A stretch of DNA of 32,003 nucleotides from Collinsella sp. (GTDB lineage: Bacteria > Actinomycetota > Coriobacteriia > Coriobacteriales > Coriobacteriaceae), in the NCBI GenBank assembly GCA_019414205.1, contig DXML01000004.1, forward strand, positions 48,671 through 80,673, read 5' to 3'. This document shows positions 1 through 7,297 of the stretch, piece after piece. The position numbers were made by a program, and so were the translations under genes. Numbering within the stretch: the first letter of the stretch is position 1; the number at the start of each line of letters is the position of its first letter. The notes under the pieces are model-generated. The model was not told the DNA's origin. It saw only the letters and a list, made by a program, of their open reading frames with translations, and made no database searches.

Positions 1-52
1 TGTGACCTCCCGGTTATCAGCCGGACGCTCTAACCAACTGAGCTACAGGTCC
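1..52 (-). tRNA. tRNA-Ile (GAT), cut by the window edge
   Basis: The reverse complement begins GGACCTGTAGCTCAG, carries the anticodon-loop sequence CTGATAACC (anticodon GAT) and stops in the variable region at the window edge. The 55 nt at 1-55 are identical to 225-279, which belong to the complete tRNA-Ile at 200-276, so this is a second copy of the same gene. It lies 4 nt downstream of tRNA-Ala in the direction of transcription and is probably cotranscribed with it. The T-arm and acceptor 3' side are outside the window. Confidence 0.93.
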
Positions 53-56
53 ATCA

Positions 57-132
57 TGGTGGAGGTTAGGGGGATCGAACCCCTGACCTCAGGCTTGCAA
101 AGCCCGCGCTCTCCCAGCTGAGCTAAACCCCC
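57..132 (-). tRNA. tRNA-Ala (TGC) with encoded CCA
   Basis: The reverse complement starts GGGGGTTTAGCTCAGCTGGG, has anticodon loop CTTTGCAAG (anticodon TGC), a T-loop GGTTCGATCC and ends with discriminator A plus CCA. The 7-bp acceptor stem pairs GGGGGTT with AACCTCC, with one G-U pair. It sits between two identical tRNA-Ile genes. An Ile-GAT/Ala-TGC pair is the usual content of 16S-23S spacers, so this cluster may derive from or abut an rRNA operon, but no rRNA sequence is visible here. Confidence 0.96.
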
Positions 133-143
133 ACGGAGACAGT

Positions 144-188
144 AATAAACACCCCAGCGGCGACTCGGCTCTCGCTGGGGTGTTTATT
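144..188 (-). terminator. perfect 16-bp hairpin between tRNA-Ile and tRNA-Ala
   Basis: Positions 144-159 and 173-188 form a perfect 16-bp inverted repeat around a 13-nt loop. The outer part of the stem is A/T rich (AATAAAC / GTTTATT) and the inner part G/C rich, as in an intrinsic terminator whose U-tract is folded into the stem. It lies 12 nt upstream of the tRNA-Ala 5' end, which leaves no room for a separate promoter. It could therefore be a partial terminator, or an RNase processing stem in a tRNA-Ile/Ala/Ile transcript. Confidence 0.5.
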
Positions 189-199
189 GCGAAAGAAAG

Positions 200-276
200 T
201 GGTGGACCTGACAAGATTCGAACTTGTGACCTCCCGGTTATCAGCCGGACGCTCTAACCAACTGAGCTACAGGTCC
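200..276 (-). tRNA. tRNA-Ile (GAT) with encoded CCA
   Basis: The complete cloverleaf reads leftward. The acceptor stem pairs GGACCTG with CAGGTCC, anticodon GAT lies in CTGATAACC, the T-loop is AGTTCGAATCT and the 3' end is A plus CCA. It is the first gene after the promoter at 291-320 and is followed by a long hairpin, tRNA-Ala and a second identical tRNA-Ile. GAT reads the AUC/AUU isoleucine codons. Confidence 0.97.
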
Positions 277-290
277 ATCGCGCAAGGGAT

Positions 291-320
291 ATATTAGACG
301 AGTCGTTACGCGCGCGTCAA
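291..320 (-). promoter_or_regulatory. promoter of the tRNA-Ile/Ala/Ile cluster
   Basis: On the minus strand TTGACG (315-320) and TAATAT (291-296) are spaced 18 nt apart, about 15 nt upstream of the tRNA-Ile 5' end. This is close to the sigma-70 consensus, and the short leader is typical of tRNA genes. The GC-rich spacer contains CGCGCG. Confidence 0.75.
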
Positions 321-324
321 CAAC

Positions 325-508
325 TTTTTTGAAAATCTTTGAGGGGTGTCGGCCCCGGCTGCCCGGCGGCATGCGAAGTCGCCTGCTCGGACAGTCCTGC
401 TCGCACGGAGAGCACATTAAGTGCTCTCCGGCTCGTGCGGAACTCGCGATCGACTTCGCATGCCGCCGGGCAGCCGGGGCCGACGCGAGGTTCAAGATTG
501 TCAAAAAA
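325..508. repeat. 184-bp inverted repeat between tRNA promoter and gyrA terminator
   Basis: A perfect 34-bp inverted repeat occupies 348-381 and 451-484. The match continues outward imperfectly to TTTTTTGA.AATCTT at both outer ends (325 and 508). The centre holds a second stem, GGAGAGCAC (407-415) with GTGCTCTCC (421-429) around a 5-nt loop, flanked by a degenerate inverted match. No convincing gene lies inside; the short open frames here read both strands of the palindrome. The form resembles a MITE or large REP/cruciform element. The right outer T-run on the minus strand is also the U-tract of the gyrA terminator. Confidence 0.85.
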
Positions 509-535
509 GCGGTCGGCGCGCAGTGCGCCGACCGC
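503..535 (-). terminator. gyrA intrinsic terminator
   Basis: On the minus strand an 11-bp stem, GCGGTCGGCGC / GCGCCGACCGC (525-535 with 509-519) around a 5-nt loop, is followed by TTTTTT at 503-508. It starts 41 bp after the gyrA stop codon and is the only strong stop signal for the gyrase genes. Confidence 0.9.
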
Positions 536-575
536 CGATATATGGGGTCTGATATTTTCTACCAGCTAGTTCCTC

Positions 576-3317
576 TTACTCGTCTAGGAGATCCTCTGGC
601 ATGTCGTTGCCGTCGCCTAGATCGACAGGGGTTTCTTCGGGGGCAGAGCCGTCTTCTGTGGCTTCGCCTTCGGGCTTCTCCTTGGCGGCCGTCATGCGGG
701 CTACGGCGCAGATGCGGTCGTTGTCGTCGACGGTCATCATCTTGACGCCCTGGGTGGCACGGCCGGTCTGGCTGATCTCGTCGGTCTTGACGCGAATGAC
801 CGTCGCGCCCTCCGTCACGATGAACAGCTCGTGCTGCGGGCCCACCGTCTTCATGGCCGCGAGGTTACCCTTACGCTCGGTCATTTGGATGGTGTAGACG
901 CCCTGGCCGCCGCGATTCTGCTCCGGGTAGTCCGCGACCGGCGTGCGCTTGCCGTAGCCGCGCTCGGTGATGACGAACAGATCGCCGTTGCCGTTAGTGA
1001 CTTCCATGCCCAGAACGCTCACGCCGTCCTTCATACCGATACCGCGAACGCCGCTGGTATCGCGGCCGGTGGCGCGCACCTGCTCCTCGGAGAACATGAT
1101 CGCCTTGCCCGCGGTGGTGGCCAGGATAATCTTGTCGCCCTCGCGCACGCGGCGCACGTTCAGCAGCGCGTCGTCGTCACGCAGGTTGATAGCGATCAGG
1201 CCGTCGCGACGGCTGCGGTCATATGCGCTCATCACGGTCTTCTTGACCATGCCGCTCTTGGTGGCAAACATCAGATACTCGTCGGCAGGGAACTCGCGGC
1301 AGCTGATGACGCTCGCGATCTTCTCGCCCTCCTCGAAGGGCAGCAGGTTGACGATCGCGGTACCGCGCGCCTGGCGCGTACCCACCGGCAGCTCGTGCAC
1401 CTTCAGGCGATAGACCTTGCCCTTGCTCGAGAAGAACAGCACGTACTCGTGCGTGGACGCGATGAACATCTCGTCGATGACATCGTCCTCTTTGAGGTTG
1501 ACGCCCGAGACGCCCTTGCCGCCGCGCTTCTGGGCGCGGTAGGCGGCCACCGGGATGCGCTTGACATAGCCGGTGTGGGTGATGGTCACGACCATGTCCT
1601 CGTCGGCAATGAGGTCCTCGACGTCCAGGTCCTTCTCGACATGGCTGATCTCGGTGCGGCGCTTATCGCCGAACTTCTTGGAGATCTCGCGCATCTCTTC
1701 CTTAATGACGCCCAGGATCTTCTCCTCGTGCGCCAGCAGGTCCTCGTAGTAGGCGATGGCGCGGCGCAGGCCGTCCAGCTCTTCCTGAATCTTGTCGCGC
1801 TCCAGGCCGGTCAGGCGGCGCAGCTTCATCTCGAGGATGGCCGTGGTCTGCTCGGGCGTAAAGCCAAAGCGCTCGATCAGGCGGCTGCTGGCCTCGGAGT
1901 CGGTCTGCGAGGAGCGGATAATGCTGATGACCTCGTCAATATGATCGAGAGCCATCAGGTAGCCCTCGAGGATATGCGCGCGGGCCTGGGCCTTCTTAAG
2001 GTCGAAGCGGGTGCGGCGGGTGACGACGTCGACCTGGTGGTCGATGTAGTGCTGCAGCATCTCGCGCAGGCTCAGGCATTTGGGAACGCCGTTGACGAGC
2101 GCCAGGTTGTTGGCGCCAAAGGTCGTCTGCAGCGAGGTGTACTTATACAGGTTGTTGAGCACGACCTGTGGAATGACGCCCTTCTTGAGCTCGATGACCA
2201 GACGGATGCCCTTCTGGTTGGACTCATCGCGCATATCCGAGATGCCCTCGATGCGCTTGTCGTTGACGAGCTGGGCGATCTTCTCCTGCAGGGTGCCCTT
2301 GTTGACCATGTAGGGAATCTCGGTAAAGACCAAGCGGCTGCGGCCGGTCTTGGTGGACTCCACGTGGGCCTTGGCGCGCACGGTAATGGAGCCGCGGCCG
2401 GTCTCGTAGCTCTGCTTAATGCCGGCGCTGCCCATGATGATGGCGCCGGTGGGGAAGTCCGGACCGGGCATGATCTGCATGAGCTCGTCGACAGTGGCGT
2501 CGGGGTTGTCGATCAGGTAGCAGGTGGCCTCGATCGCCTCAGTGAGGTTATGCGGGGCGATGTTGGTGGCCATGCCGACGGCGATGCCCTGGCTGCCGTT
2601 GACCAGCAGGTTAGGGAAGCGCGCAGGCAGCGCCACGGGCTCGGCGAGCGATTCGTCGTAGTTGGGCTGCCAGTCGACGGTATCCTTCTGCAAGTCACGC
2701 AGCAGTTCCATGGCGGGCTTGGCCAGGCGGCTCTCGGTGTAACGCATGGCCGCCGCGCCGTCGCCGTCGATGTTACCGAAGTTGCCGTGACCGTCGATGA
2801 GCGGCGTGCGCATGGAGAACCACTGCGCCAGGCGGACCATGGCCTCATAGACCGCGAAGTCGCCATGCGGGTGGTACTTACCGATAACTTCGCCGACCGT
2901 CCAGGCCGACTTCTTATGTGGGCGGTTGGGGTAGATGCCGCTCTCGTTCATCGCATACAGGATACGGCGGTGTACCGGCTTTAAGCCGTCGCGCACGTCC
3001 GGCAGGGCGCGCGCCGTGATAACCGACATCGAATACTCGATAAACGACTGCTTCATCTCGCGACCGAACTCCGAAATCTGGAGCTGGCCGCCGTTGATAT
3101 CCTCGCCGGCCGAGGCGCCACGGTCGACTTCGCCAAAGCTCTCCTCGAGCTCACCGTCGTCGTCCTCTTCCTCATCATCATCGGCATCGGGGTTATAGGC
3201 GTCCGGGTCGCCGTCCTCGCCCTGCTCAGCACGGGCAAGCAGGCGCTTCAGATCATCGGGCATACCGGCATCGCCGGCCTCGTCCATACCCTCGTTATTG
3301 TTGATATCGTCTGCCAC
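576..3317 (-). CDS. gyrA: DNA gyrase subunit A, with acidic N-terminal extension
   Basis: This is the breakage-reunion subunit of DNA gyrase, which acts with GyrB on the chromosome. The 913-aa product has the GyrA core from about residue 78, the catalytic tyrosine in AAMRYTES (Tyr193, Tyr122 in E. coli), and the GyrA-box QKRGGKG typical of gyrase rather than topoisomerase IV. It starts with GTG behind a strong AGGAGGT site. This supports the unusual extension of about 75 residues, very rich in Asp and Glu (a run around residues 46-60). The quinolone-determining region reads HPHGDFAVYE, with Phe154 where E. coli has Ser83 and Glu158 at the Asp87 position. It lies 178 bp downstream of gyrB, separated by a long hairpin-forming repeat, and the two are probably cotranscribed. 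Its terminator is at 503-535. Confidence 0.98.
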   Translation of the reverse strand: MADDINNNEGMDEAGDAGMPDDLKRLLARAEQGEDGDPDAYNPDADDDEEEDDDGELEESFGEVDRGASAGEDINGGQLQISEFGREMKQSFIEYSMSVITARALPDVRDGLKPVHRRILYAMNESGIYPNRPHKKSAWTVGEVIGKYHPHGDFAVYEAMVRLAQWFSMRTPLIDGHGNFGNIDGDGAAAMRYTESRLAKPAMELLRDLQKDTVDWQPNYDESLAEPVALPARFPNLLVNGSQGIAVGMATNIAPHNLTEAIEATCYLIDNPDATVDELMQIMPGPDFPTGAIIMGSAGIKQSYETGRGSITVRAKAHVESTKTGRSRLVFTEIPYMVNKGTLQEKIAQLVNDKRIEGISDMRDESNQKGIRLVIELKKGVIPQVVLNNLYKYTSLQTTFGANNLALVNGVPKCLSLREMLQHYIDHQVDVVTRRTRFDLKKAQARAHILEGYLMALDHIDEVISIIRSSQTDSEASSRLIERFGFTPEQTTAILEMKLRRLTGLERDKIQEELDGLRRAIAYYEDLLAHEEKILGVIKEEMREISKKFGDKRRTEISHVEKDLDVEDLIADEDMVVTITHTGYVKRIPVAAYRAQKRGGKGVSGVNLKEDDVIDEMFIASTHEYVLFFSSKGKVYRLKVHELPVGTRQARGTAIVNLLPFEEGEKIASVISCREFPADEYLMFATKSGMVKKTVMSAYDRSRRDGLIAINLRDDDALLNVRRVREGDKIILATTAGKAIMFSEEQVRATGRDTSGVRGIGMKDGVSVLGMEVTNGNGDLFVITERGYGKRTPVADYPEQNRGGQGVYTIQMTERKGNLAAMKTVGPQHELFIVTEGATVIRVKTDEISQTGRATQGVKMMTVDDNDRICAVARMTAAKEKPEGEATEDGSAPEETPVDLGDGNDMPEDLLDE

Positions 3318-3393
3318 GTTACCTCCTCATGGTTTGCGTGGTCCATTAGTTCCCTACCACGGAGACGAATTACCGGGAACACCGGATAACCCT

Positions 3394-3500
3394 CCTAGGT
3401 TTTCCAGGTGCCCCAGGTTGCCCTGAAGGATGAGGGCGCGCGCCTTGCGTGCGGCGCCCGAAATCCTGAAGGGCAAGATGGGGTGCCTGGGAAAGCTAGG
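3394..3500. repeat. long imperfect inverted repeat in the gyrB-gyrA spacer
   Basis: Arms 3394-3424 and 3470-3500 match over 31 positions with 25 Watson-Crick pairs, 3 G-U pairs and 3 mismatches. The inner region adds GGAT/ATCC and GGGCGC/GCGCCC stems. The right arm covers the gyrB stop codon. In the leftward gyrB-gyrA transcript it would fold into a hairpin of over 100 nt. No T-run follows, so it is not a standard terminator. It could lower gyrA expression relative to gyrB, be a processing site, or be a repeat element. Confidence 0.75.
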
Positions 3501-5526
3501 CGTCTAAGAAGCGCGCGTCGTGCGCATGTTTCTCGATGTACTCGCGGCGATAGCCGACCTCGGAACCCATCAGCTCACGCACGGCGCGGTCCGCCACCAC
3601 GGCGTCCTCGATCGACACGCGCTGCAGGATGCGGGTCTTGGGGTCCATCGTCGTCGAGGCAAGCTGCTTGGGGTCCATCTCGCCCAGACCCTTGTAGCGC
3701 TGGACGGTATAGCCCTTGCGCTTCTTGGTGATCTTGCCGTCCTTGGCCTTGCCGTCCTCGTCGTCCTCGTCGGGGTTCAGGCCCAGGCTCTGAATGGTGT
3801 CGCGCAGGATCTCGTCTTCGGGCTGGCGGCCGTTGGGATACACGTAGTGGATCTTGTTGCGCACCTTAATGCCAAAGATAGGCGGGCAGGCAACATAGAC
3901 GTAGCCGGCATCGATCAGCGGACGCATGTACTTGTAGAAGAACGTCAGCAGCAGGATGCGGATATGCGCACCGTCGACGTCTGCATCGGTCATGATGATG
4001 ATCTTGTGGTAGCGCGCCTTGGTGATATCGAAGTCGCCGCCGTCGCCGGCACTCGTCGTGACACCGCAGCCGATCGCGGTAATCAGCGACTGGATGGTGT
4101 CGCTCGAGAACGCGCGATGGTCACCAACGCGTTCGACGTTCAGAATCTTGCCGCGCAGGGGCAGAATCGCCTGGATGTCTCGGCGACGGCCGTCCTTGGC
4201 CGAACCGCCTGCCGAGTCGCCCTCTACGATGAAGAGCTCGGTCAGCTCGGCATCGCGCACTGAGCAGTCAGCGAGCTTACCGGGCAGGGACGCCGTCTCG
4301 AGCAGGCTCTTGCGGCGGGTCGCCTCGCGCGCCTTGCGGGCGGCGTTGCGCGCCTTGCAGGCCTGTTGCGCCTTCTTGACGATCTCGCGGGCGGGCTTGG
4401 GATGCTCCTCCAAGTAATCGGCGAGGCCGTCGGTCACGATCTTGAGCGTGAGCGCGCGCATATAGGAGCTACCGAGCTTGGCCTTGGTCTGCCCCTCAAA
4501 CTGCGGATCGGGCAGCTTGACCGAGATAACGGCCGAAAGGCCCTCGCGCACATCGTCGCCGGTCAGGTTGGCGTCTTTTTCCTTGAGCAGGTTCTGTTTG
4601 CGCGCGTAGTCGTTGATCACGCGGGTGAGCGCGGTGCGGAAGCCCTCAAGGTGCATGCCGCCCTCGGGAGTGTAGATGTCGTTGGCAAACGACATGACGT
4701 TCTCGCCGTAGCCGCTATTCCACTGCAGGGAAACCTCGACCTCGCCCATCTTGGCCACGGGAGCGTCCGGGTCCGATTTGCCCTCGATGTAGATGGGCTC
4801 CTTAAAGGCCTCGGGGACGTCCTTGCCCTCGTTGAGGAACTTGACGAAGTCGATGATGCCGCCCTCGTAGCAAAACTCCTCCACGTGGGGAGTCGCCTCG
4901 CGCTCGTCGGTCAGCACGATCTTGAGGTTCTTATTGAGGAACGCTGTCTCCTGCAGACGGTTGTGCAGCGTATCGAAATCGTAGATGCAGGTCTCGAAGA
5001 TCTCGTCGTCGGGCCAGAAGGTGACGGTGGTGCCCGTCGAATCCGAGGTGCCCACGACCTCCATCTTCTTGACGGTCTTGCCGCGCGAGAACTCCATCTC
5101 GTAGGTGTTGCCATCGCGACGAACCTGAACGACCACGCGCTTGGACAGTGCGTTGACGACGGAGATGCCTACGCCGTGCAGGCCGCCCGAGACCTTATAG
5201 GCCGAGTTATCGAACTTACCGCCGGCGTGCAAGATCGTCATGACGACCTCGAGCGTCGGGATCTTTTTAACAGGGTGCTCGTCGACGGGGATGCCGCGCC
5301 CGTTGTCGACGACCGTGATGGAGTTGTCGGCGTGGACCGTCACCTGGATCTCGGTGCAGAAACCGGCCATGGCCTCGTCGACGGAGTTGTCAACGATCTC
5401 CCACACCAGGTGATGCAGACCGCTGGCGCTCGTCGAGCCGATATACATGCCCGGGCGCTTACGAACGGCCTCGAGACCTTCGAGAATCTTAATCTCGCCG
5501 CCATCGTAATCGTTTTCGTTTGCCAC
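3496..5526 (-). CDS. gyrB: DNA gyrase subunit B
   Basis: This is the ATPase subunit of gyrase. GTG at 5526 is chosen as start because AAGGAGG lies 4 nt upstream. An in-frame TTG six codons earlier would put that site inside the gene. The 676-aa product shows the GHKL ATP-binding signatures EIVDNSVDEA (about 43-52), DNGRGIP (74-80) and GGLHGVG (114-120). The TOPRIM acidic residues follow in EGDSAGG (435-441) and MTDADVDG (512-519), then the C-terminal RYKGLGEMDP motif. Its length fits short GyrB proteins without the proteobacterial insert. A terminator at 5576-5604 separates it from dciA, so it should have its own promoter in about 5527-5575, which I could not pin down. gyrA follows downstream. 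Confidence 0.98.
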   Translation of the reverse strand: MANENDYDGGEIKILEGLEAVRKRPGMYIGSTSASGLHHLVWEIVDNSVDEAMAGFCTEIQVTVHADNSITVVDNGRGIPVDEHPVKKIPTLEVVMTILHAGGKFDNSAYKVSGGLHGVGISVVNALSKRVVVQVRRDGNTYEMEFSRGKTVKKMEVVGTSDSTGTTVTFWPDDEIFETCIYDFDTLHNRLQETAFLNKNLKIVLTDEREATPHVEEFCYEGGIIDFVKFLNEGKDVPEAFKEPIYIEGKSDPDAPVAKMGEVEVSLQWNSGYGENVMSFANDIYTPEGGMHLEGFRTALTRVINDYARKQNLLKEKDANLTGDDVREGLSAVISVKLPDPQFEGQTKAKLGSSYMRALTLKIVTDGLADYLEEHPKPAREIVKKAQQACKARNAARKAREATRRKSLLETASLPGKLADCSVRDAELTELFIVEGDSAGGSAKDGRRRDIQAILPLRGKILNVERVGDHRAFSSDTIQSLITAIGCGVTTSAGDGGDFDITKARYHKIIIMTDADVDGAHIRILLLTFFYKYMRPLIDAGYVYVACPPIFGIKVRNKIHYVYPNGRQPEDEILRDTIQSLGLNPDEDDEDGKAKDGKITKKRKGYTVQRYKGLGEMDPKQLASTTMDPKTRILQRVSIEDAVVADRAVRELMGSEVGYRREYIEKHAHDARFLDA

Positions 5527-5575
5527 ACGTCCTCCTTCAGTCAAGAAAATGTGTACAGCCTTACTAGTTTATCGT

Positions 5576-5604
5576 AAAAAAATACCCTCGGGACCGAGGG
5601 TATT
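5576..5604 (-). terminator. terminator after dciA
   Basis: On the minus strand AATACCCTCG and CGAGGGTATT pair around loop GTCC and are followed by a T-run (5576-5582). It lies 28 bp after the dciA stop and ends the dnaN-recF-dciA transcription unit before gyrB. Confidence 0.9.
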
Positions 5605-5631
5605 TGGCTCTACAAGGCCACCAGATGCGAT

Positions 5632-6195
5632 TTAAGGCTCTTTTTTGCTTTGCACGCCCTTGGCCCACTCGGCACTGGCTCTCATGGCATTCTCGAGGGC
5701 CTCGCGCAGTTTTTGGTCTTCGATGGGCGCCACCTGGCGCTCGATCTCGGTGCACTCGGCCTCACTTAGGTCGGCGTGCGGGGCCGGCGGGCGCTCGGTC
5801 GTCGCCGGGCGCAGGCGCTCCTTGGCGGCGGGCGGCGTGTGACCGGGCGCGGTGGTTTTGAACACCAGGCCGTCCACATGCGCACCGGCGCGCTCCATGC
5901 GCGCGCGGATGATCTCGCGCAACAACGTCATTTCCTGCGTCCACGAGGGCGAGTCGAGATACACCAGCAGCTCATTGGACTCGGGCAGGTAGCGCAGTCC
6001 CGTCACATGCCGCCCCTCGCGCGTGCCCGAGCACACCGCGTTCCATGCGCGATAGACCGTGCGCGACTCCTCGGCGGCCTCCATCTGCGCACGGCGCTTA
6101 GGCGTTGCAGCCGCCAGGATGCGCTGGCGCTCTGCGTTCAAAAACCCGCTGAAGGCGACTGTCTCGCTCTCGCGCTCGTAATTAGCACGTCTCAC
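5632..6195 (-). CDS. DciA-like DUF721 protein
   Basis: The 187-aa protein has a DUF721/DciA-like central region (about 45-110), including RYLPESNELLVYLDSPSWTQ and a following amphipathic helix. The DUF721 family includes DciA, which helps load the replicative helicase in bacteria lacking DnaC/DnaI. Its position directly after recF is the usual actinobacterial one. The likely start is GTG at 6195, overlapping the end of recF by 14 bp, which suggests translational coupling; there is no clear independent ribosome binding site. The C-terminal half, about 80 residues, is Ala/Glu/Pro rich and probably not part of the conserved domain. Family membership is by pattern, so the helicase-loading role is inferred. 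Confidence 0.85.
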   Translation of the reverse strand: MRRANYERESETVAFSGFLNAERQRILAAATPKRRAQMEAAEESRTVYRAWNAVCSGTREGRHVTGLRYLPESNELLVYLDSPSWTQEMTLLREIIRARMERAGAHVDGLVFKTTAPGHTPPAAKERLRPATTERPPAPHADLSEAECTEIERQVAPIEDQKLREALENAMRASAEWAKGVQSKKEP

Positions 6196-7288
6196 CCATG
6201 CTCACCACCTTGGCTCGATCAAGCAGGTCATCGGTAAAGTACCCCAGGTTGGTCGTAGTTATGACCGTCTGGATATCATCGCCAATCAGCCGCAGGAAAG
6301 CGCCGCGACGCTCGCCGTCGAGCTCGCTCATCACGTCGTCCAGAAGCAGCAGTGGGGCGGTGCCCAGGACATCGCGAGCCACGGCAACCTCGGCCACCTT
6401 CCAGGACAGCACCAGCGTGCGCTGCTGTCCTTGGCTGGCAAATGAACGGGCGGAGCGACCCGCCACGGTAAACTCAATCTCGTCGCGATGCGGTCCCACC
6501 AACGTCACGCCGCGGCGAATTTCCTCGTCGGCATGCTCGTCAAGGGCGGCCAGCATGCGCTCGTACGCCCAACCCTTCAGCTCTTCGCGATCCTCGACCT
6601 GGGGCAAAGCCCCCAGCGTGGACGCATAGGTCACGTTGGCGGCCTCACCTGACGCTACTTGCCCGTAGGCAGTGTGCACATGGCCCGCCAGCCGGTCGAG
6701 CAGAGCCAACCGGTGCACGAGCAGGGCCGAGCCCGCGCGGGCAATCGAATCGTTCCACGCGCCGAGCATCTCGCGGCAGCACCAGGTCTCCTTGAGCAAG
6801 GCGTTACGCTGGGTCACGCAGCGCCCATAGGTGCTCGCAAGATCGGCATAGCGTGCGCTCAGCTGCATGCCAAAGTCATCGAGGGCGGCGCGGCGCACAC
6901 TGGCGCCACGCTTAACCATGTCCAGATGGTCGGGGCAAAACAGCACGCTCGGAAGAACCCCGCGCACACCGGCGGCAGAGCATCTCTTGCCGTTGCGGCT
7001 AAACGAGCGCTTACCGTCCTCCGCGCTCAATCCCATATCAAGCACGCGGCCGTCGCCCTCGAGCCTCAGCTCGATCTTGCACGAGCCCACGCCGTCATGG
7101 ACGAGCTCGGCTGCGGTCGGATGCCTAAACGAGGCGCCGCTCGTCAGCAGCTGCAGCGCCTCTATGAGATTGGTCTTTCCCGCCGCGTTGGGTCCCGCAA
7201 GTATCGTCACGCCCTCGTCCAGGGCAATGTGATAGCTATCGAAGCTGCGGTAGTGCGCGACGGAAAGATCGCGGGCGAACATGGTCAT
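6182..7288 (-). CDS. recF: DNA replication and repair protein RecF
   Basis: This is an SMC-like ABC ATPase that acts with RecO/RecR in gap repair and recovery of stalled forks. The 368-aa product has Walker A GPNAAGKT (32-39), the ABC signature region SQGQQRTLVLSWKVAE, and Walker B LLLLDDVMSELD, in the right order for RecF. It starts at ATG 7288, or at a second ATG two codons later, without an obvious Shine-Dalgarno site. It lies 9 bp after dnaN, so translation is probably coupled to dnaN. Its 3' end overlaps dciA. Confidence 0.97.
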   Translation of the reverse strand: MTMFARDLSVAHYRSFDSYHIALDEGVTILAGPNAAGKTNLIEALQLLTSGASFRHPTAAELVHDGVGSCKIELRLEGDGRVLDMGLSAEDGKRSFSRNGKRCSAAGVRGVLPSVLFCPDHLDMVKRGASVRRAALDDFGMQLSARYADLASTYGRCVTQRNALLKETWCCREMLGAWNDSIARAGSALLVHRLALLDRLAGHVHTAYGQVASGEAANVTYASTLGALPQVEDREELKGWAYERMLAALDEHADEEIRRGVTLVGPHRDEIEFTVAGRSARSFASQGQQRTLVLSWKVAEVAVARDVLGTAPLLLLDDVMSELDGERRGAFLRLIGDDIQTVITTTNLGYFTDDLLDRAKVVSMGETC

Positions 7289-7297
7289 GGCGCAGCG

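Noticed and set aside
241..745. Short frames on both strands across tRNA-Ile and the inverted repeat
   Set aside because: They read through a tRNA gene, a palindrome and the gyrA terminator. Palindromes produce mirrored open frames.
831..2984. 717-aa open frame on the plus strand opposite gyrA
   Set aside because: It is the antisense shadow of a high-GC gene. Its Leu/Val/Ala/Asp/His-rich composition fits no family and it has no ribosome binding site.
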